Assembly (NCBI GenBank): GCA_902800305.1 | Contig: CADCDP010000030.1 | Location: 1 to 64,000, forward strand | Origin: an uncultured Bacteroidales bacterium | Lineage (GTDB): Bacteria > Bacteroidota > Bacteroidia > Bacteroidales > Bacteroidaceae | DNA length: 64,000 nucleotides | Reading direction: 5' to 3' | Shown here: positions 26,601-35,047 of the stretch, piece by piece | Layout: each line of letters starts with the position of its first letter | Position numbering within the stretch: the first letter of the stretch is position 1 | Position numbers and translations under genes: made by a program | Notes under the pieces: generated by a model | Database searches by the model: none | The model's input: the letters and a program-made list of their open reading frames with translations, nothing else | What the model was told of the DNA's origin: nothing

Positions 26601-29600
26601 GGACTGTCGTTCACTAACTTCACCAAGAGCGGCGGCGGCGGCACTGTAAAGACTGCTGGTAATCAGCAGGCCACCGAAAGCTTCCAAGCGGAGGGCACCA
26701 CCGACCCATTCGACCATAATTACACAACGATGGACATCGGACTGTTCAACACGGGCTTATACGTCAAGATTCAACCCATTATCGGGTTGGAATACAACTA
26801 TAACTTCGGCCAGACCACAGGTCAGACCAAGAAGATTGGCTTTACTATCGCGCCCTCCAAGTTTTCGAGTTTGCTCGTGGATGTCTATCGCACCACGCAG
26901 AACAGCAAGCTGATGGAAGCAAAAATCGATTCCATGAAGGCTCATGGCTACTCGGACGAGGAGCTGTATGAGCTGTTCTTCCAGCAGCCCACGAAGGAGT
27001 ATGTAGATTATGTGCGTCACGGCGACGAATACGGCTCATTAGCCTCCTTCAATGGGGCTTTAGCCAGCTATGCTGACAGCGATGTGGCACAGTACCGCAG
27101 CTTTGTCTATCGCACACGCGGCGGATCCACCAGCCAGCCCTACGAGGACGAGCGACGCACGAAGTATCACTTTGCCGGCACACTGCTCGATGAAAAGACC
27201 GTACCCATTGATAACCTGCGCATCTGGGCGGACGAGGCCACAGTAAGCAATGTGCCTTACGACGAACCCGCACGCTTCACACTGCACTTTGCCAACGAGA
27301 GCGAGATTCCCGATATGGCCAACACCACGTCACCGTTCACTATTTTCTTGGCCGACGGCTCGAATCCCAAGGGGGCAAAGGTTTTCATCAATGGCAATCC
27401 CATGTCCTCCAATGGACTCAACCAGTTCCTCACCCCCGGTGTAGTGGAGACGAAGATACTGGAGATCTATCCGGGAACCGACTTTGACTATGAGGACCTC
27501 ATTGTCGGTATTGTCGATAGCAAGGACGTGAAGCGTCCGACTAAACTCAATCTCTCTGCCCACTTTGTGCCAGTGGCAGGCAAGGTACACATCTCGCTGC
27601 CAGGTGACAAGTGGGTGGTGAACACCGAGTCGGCTTACGATAGCCAGAAGCAGCAGTACTACCTGCCCGTGCGCATTGACGGCTTCGACGTGAACTACCG
27701 CAACTTCGACCATATCGAACTGCAATACAAACTCTCTACGCAGGGCGACAAGGAATGGGTGAACATTTGTTCCTTCTACAAGGACTCGCTCCTGTTGGCC
27801 AAGGCTACGGGTGAGTGCAAGCTCATTGAAGATGACGGACGCATCATGGCAACCTTCTGGGGCGAAACCGACCCCGTGGAGCAGCAGTATGACCTGCGGG
27901 CCGTGAATTACTGCCGCTACGGCAACGGATTCCTCACACGTTCGTCGAATGTCCTGACGGGTGTCAAGGATACGCGCCGCCCCACACTCTTCGGCACACC
28001 CAAGCCCGAGGATGGCATACTGGACATTGGGGAAGACATTACATTGCGATTCTCTGAACCTATCGCTGGCAACTACCTTCGCGACCTGAACAACTTCCAA
28101 GTATTGGGACAGACCAATTCGAACAATATCTCACTCGGCACCTGCCTACGGTTCAACGGTGCTGACGAGGCTTACACTCAGGCTTCGCGCAATCTTGCCG
28201 ATAAATCGTTTACTGTCGATGTGATGCTTAATCCCGACAACAACGGCAAGGACATGACGGTGGTCAGCCATGGCGATAGAATGACTCAGCTGTTGGAACT
28301 GGGTGTAAGTGCCGACCGACACCTGATGGTCGTGGCCAGTGCTGTCCATGATGGGGAAATGATGCATACGCGCTGTGTCTCCGATGAGCCGATAACATTC
28401 GATGGTCTGCATCGTGTACAATGGGTGGTAAGCTGCGATTCAGAGGCTCAGTCAACGACCATCAGCTTCTATGATGGCATCAGAGCTATCGGCTCTGCTG
28501 TGATGCCTTGGCTCCATTCGGAAACGGGGCCATTGTATCTCGGAACCACTCGAAGCAACGGGGCATTACCGACGAACCCTTACGAGGGCGAGATGCTGGA
28601 GTTCCGACTCTGGAACCATGCACTGAGTGCTTCGGAGATGAGGGACTACCACCTGAAACGTCTGACGGGCTATGAGATGGGCTTGATGGACAACTTCCCG
28701 ATGAATGAGGGGAAGGGCGCGTACAGTTACAACCGTGTGGGCAGTGGGGGTGACTTGGATGTGAGCCAGAGTGCCTGGAATGTGCCCAACGGAATTGGCA
28801 TGACACTGGATGGCGAGCGAGGATTCAGCATCGAAGCTCAGCAGTTCACACGCCAAAGTTATCAGGACTACTCACTGATGTTCTGGTTCCGCACCACCGA
28901 TGCCAACGGCACGTTGCTCTCCAACGGACGTGCTCAAAACGAGGCTGGATTGATGAAACACTTTAATATCGGACTGGAAGGCGGCGATGTGTATTTCCGC
29001 TGTGCAGGTAGGCAGCAGACAGCCAGCGGAAGCGTGAACGACGGCAGCTGGCATCATGTGGCTGTGACGGTGAATCGGTCGCGCAATGTGGGCTGCCTGT
29101 ATGTGGATGCTGTACTGAAAAGCTCGTTCGCCGTGGATAGCATGGGAGGCATCATGGAGGATGTGTTGACGGCTGGTGCAACTGCCTTGGGCGGCGGTGA
29201 GGTGGAGAATGCCATCCACGGACATATTGATGAGGTGTGTATGTGGGAGACGGCTCTGCCGGAGAATATGATTAGGGAGCTGTCGGGTGTGTCGCCCACG
29301 GGTGAAGAGATGGGTCTGCTGGCCTATCTGAACTTTGCCCAGAACGAGCTGCAACTGGACAATTCTCAGCAGCTGAAGCCTACGGGCATCAGTCTGAAAC
29401 GCTACTGGGACAGCACGGCTGGAGCATATACGCAGCAGAGGGACACGCTGGTGGCTCAGAGTGTCGTCGATAAGCTGGCAGACCGCAGCAACCATGCTCC
29501 GATGCGCGGAGTGAGCCGACTGGAGAATCTGCCTTACTCCTTCGTGGCCGATGGGAAAGACCTGCTCATCAACCTCGATGTGCCAGACCATCAGATAGAG

Positions 29601-31391
29601 AAAACCAACGTCATAGTGACGGTGAAGGACATTGCCGACCTGAACGGCAATACGCTGGCCTCGCCTGTGACGATGAACCTCTATGTGTATCGCAATCCAT
29701 TACGATGGGACGTGAAGCGTGTGGTGCTCAACCCTGTGTATGGCGAAGGCTGTTCGTTCGTCGCCACGGTGAGGAACCTGAGCGGCAAGCGGTGTCATTT
29801 CGCCATCGAGGGTCTGCCCGTGTGGATGACAGCCTCGGAGACGAGTGGCTATGTGGATGCCTTGGATGAAGAAGCCATCACGCTGACGGTTTCTCCTTTC
29901 ATCAACATCGGGAATTTCGATGAGGTCATCTATCTGGTGGGTGAGAACGAGATGTGCGAGCCCCTGCCTGTGAGCATCGAGGTGCGTGGAAAGGCTCCCG
30001 ACTGGGCACTGGAGGATGCGCTCATGGAGGTGAATCAGACGATGCACATTGTGGCGCAGGTGGAGATTCACGGCAACATTGCGAACGACCCAGCTGACCA
30101 ACTGGCGGTGTTCGGCAACAACCATGAGCTGTTGGGCGTAGCGTCGATGAAGGCAGGGACGGGACTGGCTTATCTGACGGTGTATAACCACGACCGCTCG
30201 GCAACGCCTTTGCATTATGAGTACTACGATGCATCGACGGGAATCATACATGTGCTTGTGCCGAACAATGAACGCACTGAGACGTTCCAGCCTGATGCCA
30301 TCGTCGGCACGGCCACTAACCCCGCCACCTTCGAAACGAACAACGTGATGGTGCAGACGCTGCCTCTGAAGAAGGGGTGGAACTGGCTGTCGTTCTACAT
30401 CGAACCCCTCAGCGACACCCCGCTCAGCCAACTGCTCAACAATGCGACGCAATGGGAAGTGGGCGACGGACTGGAAGTACAGAAGGACGACGGCTCCTAC
30501 ACCATCCTGAACTACAAGGCTGTGTATAACCGCGACGACCCGAAGAATCCGCTCAAAGTGTGGGACAATGGCGACAGCATCGTGACGCTCAGTCCGCAAC
30601 GGATGTACCGTTTCTACTCGAAGAATGACAAGCTGGCTTATCTGACGGGCAATGACATCAGCATGGCCATGACGGTGCATCATGGCTGGAACCGTCTGGG
30701 GTATCTCTCACAGCTGAACCTGCCGCTGGGAACGGCTTTGGCTGACTATACTGACCAAGCATCGGAAGGCGACATCATCAAGTCGCAGAGCGAGTTTGCC
30801 GTGCTCACGGTGGATGCACAAGGCAACAAGATGTGGCAAGGCACATTGGAACACCTGCGTGTGGGACAGGGTTATATGCTCAAGAGAAGTGCCCCCGACC
30901 AGGTGCAATTCAGGTATCCGACCTACTACGGACAGTCACGCTATGCCAGCAAGGCACCCACCCTGCAGCATCCGCTACACGAGAACAGAAGCGGTAGCAG
31001 CATGACTGTGGTGGCTGTAATCGACGGCATTTCCGTAGAGGAAGGGGACACGCTGATGGTGTGGCACAAAGCTGAATGCTGCGGTGTGGCTGTGGCCGAT
31101 GCAAACGGGCTGTTCTTCCTGAATGTGGGCGGTGGAACCGATGGGACAAGCAGCGACCTGACCTTCACCATCGAGCGGGACGGAGAACTGCTGGCAACAG
31201 CCATCAACCCGTTGCGCTACGTGCCCGATGCCTCATACGGCACACCCAAGCAACCTGTCACCCTCAGCGTGGAGCGTTCTACACGAAACGATTCAGATGG
31301 CTGGTATGACCTCAGCGGCAGAAAGATGGGGTATCGTCATCTGCCAACTGGAGTGTATATACATAATAATAAAAAGATGAGAATTAAATAA
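20628..31391 (+). CDS. Giant secreted surface protein with GLUG-like, carboxypeptidase-regulatory-like and two LamG domains (3,587 aa)
   Basis: The N-terminus is a signal peptide (hydrophobic WPLLLWTLWLPTLVYA, cleavage near residue 31). Residues ~290-390 look fibronectin-III-like. Two GLUG-like beta-helical blocks follow (~440-640 and ~670-830; AGTFDGNGHTLTV and KGTFDGNGHTLTV mark each). Two carboxypeptidase-regulatory-like beta-sandwiches lie near 1143 and 1238. Two LamG/ConA-like domains cover ~2505-2660 and ~2725-2895 (the second with SWHHVAVTVN). The last residues, YDLSGRKMG...GVYIHNNKKM, form the short C-terminal tail seen on other secreted proteins here. It is likely exported to the surface and binds glycan or protein partners. 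GC content is clearly higher than in the polysaccharide and 35-43-kb regions. No catalytic domain is visible. Confidence 0.85.
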   Translation: MQNMRRTSIYQKVIWPLLLWTLWLPTLVYAGNDMENSFNWMITPSGINGVSIQIPVYDCAGLDGYVDKGYLYITPEGGAKETVLYFYSKQKSGSNCWVWFKKGVDGEMVLSRDNGYSSMAVSSTEKSCELSQKSGTDLYFIYVNWIVPDKYRGKKCQFSWYVHKHGHKNASDREIKLTPSNVSFTDTPAPMVPITMDPILGYDATHAGQTMMIYTMSSSDIISMTAHYKEVNGSTYKSRSMALGNDMSGYIYLPSDKCISDFSITARYIDTEGVERTSQSTPVDLPTLHLPVGFSATLQTDGTVHLRWECKDKHWADISVDDIWDIQRNTSGDSSSEGLWQSIGQASYEGNDTVYTFIDNAFATGYEGHPVYYRVRRSSTAMWDWKEGTYAMAALTGPVRLPTIGTATVTKGVWNDSRHQANFTFAFGQKEQYDKDGRLILRTAEDWEAFARLVNTEGKTPLNAIMAADIDLGTSRTMVGTTDRPYAGTFDGNGHTLTVRYDTVDVECAAPFSVVGASVIKNLHVTGRIVSDRKFAAGIVGRVNGSQLQMSNSRCSAIVGSTIHGDATNGGLVGVVSQNCNVELTNCLFDGQLLGTDSHSMGGLIGWSYTPPVITHSLFAPLEVAIAPQMTACKPLVRLNTGVSSTGITNCYYTLPMDGSETCTIDDETFYILRNAADWDKFLDKIVSAGGTSRVNAIMAADISTVYSAGHRNGIPFKGTFDGNGHTLTVDIQGGSGDFIAPFARVQGATIKNLTVTGSVRGSMHTAGLVGGAFGTETNTIQNCHISANVVTTKTHAAGIMGHGHSAKNCIKYCLFDGSVTATAFKTDSYGGAFIGWEDGGTSNEVWHNLENGTYNNFDHAGLNYKDGGTVWGGTNNWHYKSWSEGNRIGELSPDELVTQLGSSQWYIEAGLVVPFQTETEVGQGIDASEMEASLLAERLGNQWELCGNSVQPTMPTQDDEFYASTIWADDAKLVLNIDKLVGDTVRYTERKELTREEREAGRLTHDLTTSCVDYRFRFNVEQGTSNILPIDTIGTIVSMDTAYHAFRFDNNVQIDSLQVVTQQATVSLAWYSSGVGDFYRILRRDTQTDETVVLEDNYAQTTYIDKTPQPQHVYEYTIEGVNDCEGRHVSSISKDGWCSPMGMVRGFIRLKNGTAQAGVKVIAEPTPETAAQGGKTRWTVTNTSGFFEIDSLVYQGNGSYNIIAETSGDQGSYSTFTANFTEWSNLATNVVLTLDEYYLFSGYVMYEGTSVPVLGASFEVDGTEVRNGSGKPVITDTQGKFTISLSKGQHIVRVVKEGHTFLYDGYFTDPLAADTLRHNWQQSIAGHVFWDQTRVMLQGRVVGGDVQGSKPLGKLSSTNNLGDSLTIVMQLEGDNASWLVRDQLNDGIKERHTDYFFGTNQKDSCHLDVYRQRLVIKPSPVTGEYSVPMLPVKYKVTEIYSEGYPTLFQAGKVGEILDLSDYHKGDTAIYSRIYHAMPTLAVRQFNMTGQEYMGIKQYTEIDNTGTDTKIELWNDSTGYAFGHPVFMAGSSCIFMLSAVEQYYWNNDASTSAPDVVHLSGGRVRVQNALVGTEEAETIELDSLGEATYTFTPQNLTFTEENDMALKTLTMNLFYDGTYYDVKPMNGEPIRGYVLAAKNKAKDQGHLAVADGGTYLIDILRDPPGATSSAYIESGTKLNYSFSQNLKASLGLKFTIGNSKGDVNMFNGIWAGGGSGTFVGQPTTINMKDYFNFSFVATYYNSWQYNYTFETSERITTSAELLSVGADADVYIGMTMESVVDEAIAVRAISASTYQRMTAHDDGTFKVNNYTFKVNQGTMKVLAEGCDSKGEKVYIVRDEVLAQSQQLKSTFVHTGTYIEKQLLPELFKLRNALILSLGTDSVTAQRIADHEGHAVYISKVMDDDANFGLEGTYKQVNPEGQNCHDSIAVYNKNILTWIEFLAANEREKLEARELVKRYSVDGRTSVAYSETFGVSDAQTRYVQLPILSGLGGLSFTNFTKSGGGGTVKTAGNQQATESFQAEGTTDPFDHNYTTMDIGLFNTGLYVKIQPIIGLEYNYNFGQTTGQTKKIGFTIAPSKFSSLLVDVYRTTQNSKLMEAKIDSMKAHGYSDEELYELFFQQPTKEYVDYVRHGDEYGSLASFNGALASYADSDVAQYRSFVYRTRGGSTSQPYEDERRTKYHFAGTLLDEKTVPIDNLRIWADEATVSNVPYDEPARFTLHFANESEIPDMANTTSPFTIFLADGSNPKGAKVFINGNPMSSNGLNQFLTPGVVETKILEIYPGTDFDYEDLIVGIVDSKDVKRPTKLNLSAHFVPVAGKVHISLPGDKWVVNTESAYDSQKQQYYLPVRIDGFDVNYRNFDHIELQYKLSTQGDKEWVNICSFYKDSLLLAKATGECKLIEDDGRIMATFWGETDPVEQQYDLRAVNYCRYGNGFLTRSSNVLTGVKDTRRPTLFGTPKPEDGILDIGEDITLRFSEPIAGNYLRDLNNFQVLGQTNSNNISLGTCLRFNGADEAYTQASRNLADKSFTVDVMLNPDNNGKDMTVVSHGDRMTQLLELGVSADRHLMVVASAVHDGEMMHTRCVSDEPITFDGLHRVQWVVSCDSEAQSTTISFYDGIRAIGSAVMPWLHSETGPLYLGTTRSNGALPTNPYEGEMLEFRLWNHALSASEMRDYHLKRLTGYEMGLMDNFPMNEGKGAYSYNRVGSGGDLDVSQSAWNVPNGIGMTLDGERGFSIEAQQFTRQSYQDYSLMFWFRTTDANGTLLSNGRAQNEAGLMKHFNIGLEGGDVYFRCAGRQQTASGSVNDGSWHHVAVTVNRSRNVGCLYVDAVLKSSFAVDSMGGIMEDVLTAGATALGGGEVENAIHGHIDEVCMWETALPENMIRELSGVSPTGEEMGLLAYLNFAQNELQLDNSQQLKPTGISLKRYWDSTAGAYTQQRDTLVAQSVVDKLADRSNHAPMRGVSRLENLPYSFVADGKDLLINLDVPDHQIEKTNVIVTVKDIADLNGNTLASPVTMNLYVYRNPLRWDVKRVVLNPVYGEGCSFVATVRNLSGKRCHFAIEGLPVWMTASETSGYVDALDEEAITLTVSPFINIGNFDEVIYLVGENEMCEPLPVSIEVRGKAPDWALEDALMEVNQTMHIVAQVEIHGNIANDPADQLAVFGNNHELLGVASMKAGTGLAYLTVYNHDRSATPLHYEYYDASTGIIHVLVPNNERTETFQPDAIVGTATNPATFETNNVMVQTLPLKKGWNWLSFYIEPLSDTPLSQLLNNATQWEVGDGLEVQKDDGSYTILNYKAVYNRDDPKNPLKVWDNGDSIVTLSPQRMYRFYSKNDKLAYLTGNDISMAMTVHHGWNRLGYLSQLNLPLGTALADYTDQASEGDIIKSQSEFAVLTVDAQGNKMWQGTLEHLRVGQGYMLKRSAPDQVQFRYPTYYGQSRYASKAPTLQHPLHENRSGSSMTVVAVIDGISVEEGDTLMVWHKAECCGVAVADANGLFFLNVGGGTDGTSSDLTFTIERDGELLATAINPLRYVPDASYGTPKQPVTLSVERSTRNDSDGWYDLSGRKMGYRHLPTGVYIHNNKKMRIK

Positions 31392-31483
31392 TTATAGTTG
31401 AGGATGTATCTTTTCACCACAAAGAAAACAGAGAGCACGGAGATGCACGGAGAATTATTTTTTCCTTTTGAAAGGGAGAATAC

Positions 31484-33094
31484 ATGAGAAACCTAAAGGT
31501 TTCTGTGTTGAAAAGAATTCAGCAACTTCCGAAAGTTAAATTAAATAACAAGAAAGAATTGAAACACAGGATTCATCGCAAGATTATATTGATTGCATCC
31601 GTCTGCTGTCTGATGGGCAGTGGACGGCTTGCAGCAGAAACGGTCGTGATTGAACAGGATTCCCAAGGGAATTACATCATTGACTCCGAAGCTAAGTTAG
31701 CCCAATTTGCTCAGAATGTGAATGATGGTATCTCCTATAGTGGAGAAACCATCATACTGACCCATGACATCGTATTGAGTACTGTTAAATACCCTGAGAC
31801 GAACCACACCCCGATTGGCATGTATGGAAAGCCTTTCCTCGGCATCTTCGATGGGCAAGGGCATCAAATCAAGAACCTACAGGTCAATTCCGACTATTAC
31901 GCTGGCCTCTTTGGATATATCGGTACTGGCGGCGTTGTGAAGAATCTCACTATCAGCAGCATGGAAGTAAGAGTGAACAAAGGGGATGAAGATTACATGA
32001 CCTGCTTTGTCGGAGGAATCGTAGGCTATAATGAAGGTACCATCGTGGGATGTGCCAACCGTGGAGTAACTGTTTATGGTAACGTCAGCAACGCATACGT
32101 GGGTGGCATCGCAGGTGAAAATACTGGCAGCATCCTGAACTGCTATAATCTGGGAAGAGTTTATACTTCGTCAAACAGTGGTAATTATTTAGGTGGGATA
32201 GCGGGCGAGAACGCATCTTCTGGAACTATCAGAAACTGCTTCGTCCGAGCCAGTATAGACGATGGGAACAAGGCTACCCGCAATCATCCCATCTGCGCCA
32301 ATAACCAAGCCGCAACAACAAACATTTCGGGTTGTTTTTATATGAATGGAGTTTCTACTGACAATTATGTTGACCTGTCCCTCAATAACAGTTCAACCAA
32401 CGACCTTTCCTCCTTCAATAACAGTACAAAGAATGTTCTCCTGAAAGACCGCATCCTTTACAGCGATGGTGCCTGGAACACGTTCTGTGTGCCTTTCAAC
32501 ATCCCAGCCGGAGCACCAGATGAGTCCCCCATCGCTGGAGCAACTGTCATGGAACTCGATAAAACAAATTCCAACTTCAACCCCTTAACGGGAGTACTGA
32601 CACTGTACTTCATCGATGCCACCACCATCCAAGCTGGCCTTCCCTACATCATCAAATGGGACGAAGCCATCGACGGGAACCTCTCCAACCCAGTATTTCT
32701 TGACGTGAGGGTGGAAGATAAGTCGGCAACCGAACGTGCTGTCACTACGAATGACGGCCATGTCACCTTCCAGGGAATCTTTGACGCACTCTCTATCACT
32801 GAAAAAGACGAAAGCATCCTTTACCTCGGTGCCGCCAACACACTCTATTATCCCAACGAAGCCATGACGATTGGCTCCTGCCGTGCCTACTTCAAACTCA
32901 ATGGAACTTCCAAAGCCAGATTCTGCATCCTGAATCTTGGCGATAGCGAAACGACCTCCATTCACGAGAGACCATTCACACAGCGTGATGATGAGGCAGA
33001 CACATGGTTCTCACTCGATGGCCGCCGTCTTAGTGGCAAGCCCAAACAGTGTGGCGTGTATATCAACAATGGCCGCAAGGTGGTTGTGAAATAA
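31484..33094 (+). CDS. Secreted GLUG-motif surface protein (536 aa)
   Basis: A signal peptide occurs at about residues 28-52 (RKIILIASVCCLMGSGRLAA). It is preceded by an unusual basic 27-residue lead whose DNA includes 27 bp shared with position 61-87. GLUG-like repeats follow: FLGIFDGQGHQIKNLQV, YAGLFGYIG, GGIVGYNEGTI, AYVGGIAGENTGSI and LGGIAGENASSGTI (about 120-260). A beta-sandwich part follows, then the tail WFSLDGRRLSG...GVYINNGRKVVVK. It shares the GLUG repeat type and tail with the giant protein 93 bp upstream and probably forms a pair with it. A start nearer the signal peptide is possible, but no Met fits well. Confidence 0.8.
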   Translation: MRNLKVSVLKRIQQLPKVKLNNKKELKHRIHRKIILIASVCCLMGSGRLAAETVVIEQDSQGNYIIDSEAKLAQFAQNVNDGISYSGETIILTHDIVLSTVKYPETNHTPIGMYGKPFLGIFDGQGHQIKNLQVNSDYYAGLFGYIGTGGVVKNLTISSMEVRVNKGDEDYMTCFVGGIVGYNEGTIVGCANRGVTVYGNVSNAYVGGIAGENTGSILNCYNLGRVYTSSNSGNYLGGIAGENASSGTIRNCFVRASIDDGNKATRNHPICANNQAATTNISGCFYMNGVSTDNYVDLSLNNSSTNDLSSFNNSTKNVLLKDRILYSDGAWNTFCVPFNIPAGAPDESPIAGATVMELDKTNSNFNPLTGVLTLYFIDATTIQAGLPYIIKWDEAIDGNLSNPVFLDVRVEDKSATERAVTTNDGHVTFQGIFDALSITEKDESILYLGAANTLYYPNEAMTIGSCRAYFKLNGTSKARFCILNLGDSETTSIHERPFTQRDDEADTWFSLDGRRLSGKPKQCGVYINNGRKVVVK

Positions 33095-33106
33095 AATGTA
33101 TTTTAA

Positions 33107-33298
33107 TAATCGTAAAAAAATAACTTAATTATTTAATGAGTTACATTTGACATTTTACATTTGACATTTGACTTATGCCCCTGCGGGGCGTAGAAAGAAA
33201 AAAATAGAAAAAAATAGGCAAAAATATATAAAAATTTTTTTTTCATGTTTTTATTTGTTTTTCTTTATTTTTCTTTTTAATGCCGCAAAGCGGCAAAT
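33107..33298. repeat. Long inverted repeat, right copy
   Basis: Reverse complement of 20424-20580. It begins with TAATCGTAAAAAAATAAC, contains the TGCCCCTGCGGGGC hairpin near 33175 and ends with the GCCGCAAAGCGGC hairpin at about 33282-33294. It is 5 bp from the carbonic anhydrase ATG, so that gene's ribosome-binding region lies at the repeat edge. A plus-strand open frame crosses the repeat into the carbonic anhydrase gene; I treat that extension as non-coding. Confidence 0.85.
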
Positions 33299-33302
33299 TA
33301 AT

Positions 33303-33845
33303 ATGATAGACAAGATTATCGACTACAACAAGACTTTCGTAGAGCAAAAAGGCTACGAGAAGTATCTAACCGACAAGTACCCCGACAAGAAACTGGCCGT
33401 GCTTTCATGTATGGACACCAGACTCACCGAACTGCTCCCTGCTGCCTTGGGATTGAAGAACGGTGATGCCAAGATTATCAAGAACGCAGGAGGCTTGGTT
33501 ATCTCAGCTTTCGATTCAGCCATGCGTAGCCTAATCGTAGCCATCTATGAGTTGGGAGTGCAGGAGATTATGGTGGTGGCACACTCTCATTGCGGAGCCT
33601 GCCACATGAGCTACGACCATTTTCACCACGAGATGATTGCCCGTGGTGTGACAGACGAAACGCTCGACACCATCCGCAAGTGTGGCATAGACTTAGACCA
33701 ATGGTTAGAAGGATTTAAGGACACACCGACCTCCGTAAGAAAGACCGTAGAGACCATCAAGACCCATCCGCTTGTTCCGAAGGACATCGTGGTCAGGGGT
33801 TTTATTATTGATTCAGAAACAGGAGCATTAGAAGAAATAAGATGA
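33303..33845 (+). CDS. Beta-class carbonic anhydrase
   Basis: 180 aa from the ATG at 33303. The zinc-site motifs are present: C36-x-D38-x-R40 (LSCMDTRLTE) and H94-x-x-C97 (AHSHCGAC). Length and motif spacing fit the compact prokaryotic beta class that converts CO2 and bicarbonate. I chose the internal start because the upstream 45 codons of the frame are low-complexity sequence of the inverted repeat. The lipoprotein gene follows with a 4-nt overlap, so the two are co-translated. Confidence 0.9.
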   Translation: MIDKIIDYNKTFVEQKGYEKYLTDKYPDKKLAVLSCMDTRLTELLPAALGLKNGDAKIIKNAGGLVISAFDSAMRSLIVAIYELGVQEIMVVAHSHCGACHMSYDHFHHEMIARGVTDETLDTIRKCGIDLDQWLEGFKDTPTSVRKTVETIKTHPLVPKDIVVRGFIIDSETGALEEIR

Positions 33846-34333
33846 AGTATATTAGCTTTCCATTCGTATTTGTAGCTTTGCTTTTAAGTTCATGCCATCA
33901 TGGCAAAACAAATCCGGCAAACGATTCTGATTCGCAAACGGAAATACAAGATTCACTGAGTGCGAATCCCTCAGCGAGTAAGATAACGGCTGAAATGGCA
34001 TACGAGGGAGTCAGCAACTACTGCCATAAAGAGTATGACTGGAGTGTAGCAGAGGAAAATCCCGACATCATGTATCTGACGATGGGCGAAGAAACGGACT
34101 CTGCATTTCAAGTCGTGTTCCGTAGTTATACAGGCGCATTTGTATATTTCTATGTCGATAAGACAAGTGGTACAACAAGAATGGTGGAAAAAGTGCCATC
34201 CCTTAATGTCGAAGAGGATGCTGGAACCATCAATCTGTTTGACTACTTAGAGAAAAGGTCGATGGTGATGGCAGACAAGACGGCTGCATCGTCACAGGTG
34301 ACAACCGTTCCGCGATTATACACACCCTTTTGA
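33842..34333 (+). CDS. Putative lipoprotein (163 aa)
   Basis: MKYISFPFVFVALLLSSC is a lipoprotein signal with lipobox L-S-S-C; the mature protein would begin at Cys18. A Ser/Asp-rich linker (20-50) leads to a small domain with AYEGVSNYCHKEYDW and TGAFVYFYVDKTSG. I do not recognise a named family. The 4-nt overlap with the carbonic anhydrase gene suggests a shared job near the membrane, which I cannot specify. Confidence 0.75.
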   Translation: MKYISFPFVFVALLLSSCHHGKTNPANDSDSQTEIQDSLSANPSASKITAEMAYEGVSNYCHKEYDWSVAEENPDIMYLTMGEETDSAFQVVFRSYTGAFVYFYVDKTSGTTRMVEKVPSLNVEEDAGTINLFDYLEKRSMVMADKTAASSQVTTVPRLYTPF

Positions 34334-34456
34334 GCAATGATGGTGGATGCCTCTGAGCCATCCCCCACATTAGGGTTTAACATCATGCGGCATAGACAAA
34401 GCTCTCATGCTTATATCCACTTGCTTCCCTCTTCCGTATTCATTTTATTTTCAAAC

Positions 34457-34532
34457 TTTGAAATATTTTTTTGAAAGTTTCAAAAATATTTTTGTAAGTT
34501 TAGAAAAATTTTTTGCAACTTTCAAAATAATG
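34457..34532. repeat. 21-bp AT-rich tandem array
   Basis: Units start at 34457, 34478 and 34499, with a partial one at 34520. Each is 21 bp, pairs a TTTG/TTTC start with a T5-7 block, and ends in AAG or AAC. They differ completely in sequence from the array only 120 bp downstream. The gap 34334-35255 (about 920 nt) has no convincing gene; it holds this array, the 34651 array and the hairpin element at 35048. Confidence 0.75.
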
Positions 34533-34650
34533 TAGATGCGGGCATAACAACGAAGTATTTCCCGATGCAACGTGTAAGTTGTGTTGGGCGGCATCCTGCT
34601 CTTTTTTACAAAGGGAAAGGTCATTTTACTAAAACTTTCACTATAGGCAA

Positions 34651-34735
34651 CGACGTTGCCTCGCATGACTCTACGTCGTTGCCCCTCGTGACTCTTCGTC
34701 GTTGCCCCTCGAGACTCAACGACGAAGAGTCTGCG
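34651..34735. repeat. 23-bp tandem array, dispersed copy B
   Basis: Units at 34651, 34674 and 34697, with a partial one from 34720. Against the copy at 17670-17752 each unit keeps CGtCGTTGC...GACTC with only a few substitutions, and the flank after the array (GAAGaCTC, GCGGAAG) is also shared. The element is therefore about 100 bp long and dispersed in the genome. Confidence 0.85.
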
Positions 34736-35047
34736 GAAGCAAAAACCACTCCCAATTCTTTCTTTCTTAATATCTTTCTTCAAAAAAGTTTGCATTTATT
34801 TGGAGAATAAGAGAAAATGTATTTAATTTGCAATCGTTCTTCCGAGTGCTGAGAGCTCTAGGGTAATCAGAGTAGGTGGGACACATACATAATAAAGGCG
34901 TTTTCAAGACGCTTTGGTTTTAACATTCTGAGAACTTCGCAACTTCGAACTGCTTGTTAAAAACAAAGTAACGAGAACGTCCTATGGGATGTATTTTACT
35001 AATGTATAGCCCTTATTGGGTTGTTGCATTTTGTATATATACATCAT

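Noticed and set aside
20682..31207. Many long antisense frames within the giant gene, some over 300 aa
   Set aside because: High GC and codon bias of the real gene keep the opposite strand open. The antisense proteins are His/Val-rich and have no recognisable domain.
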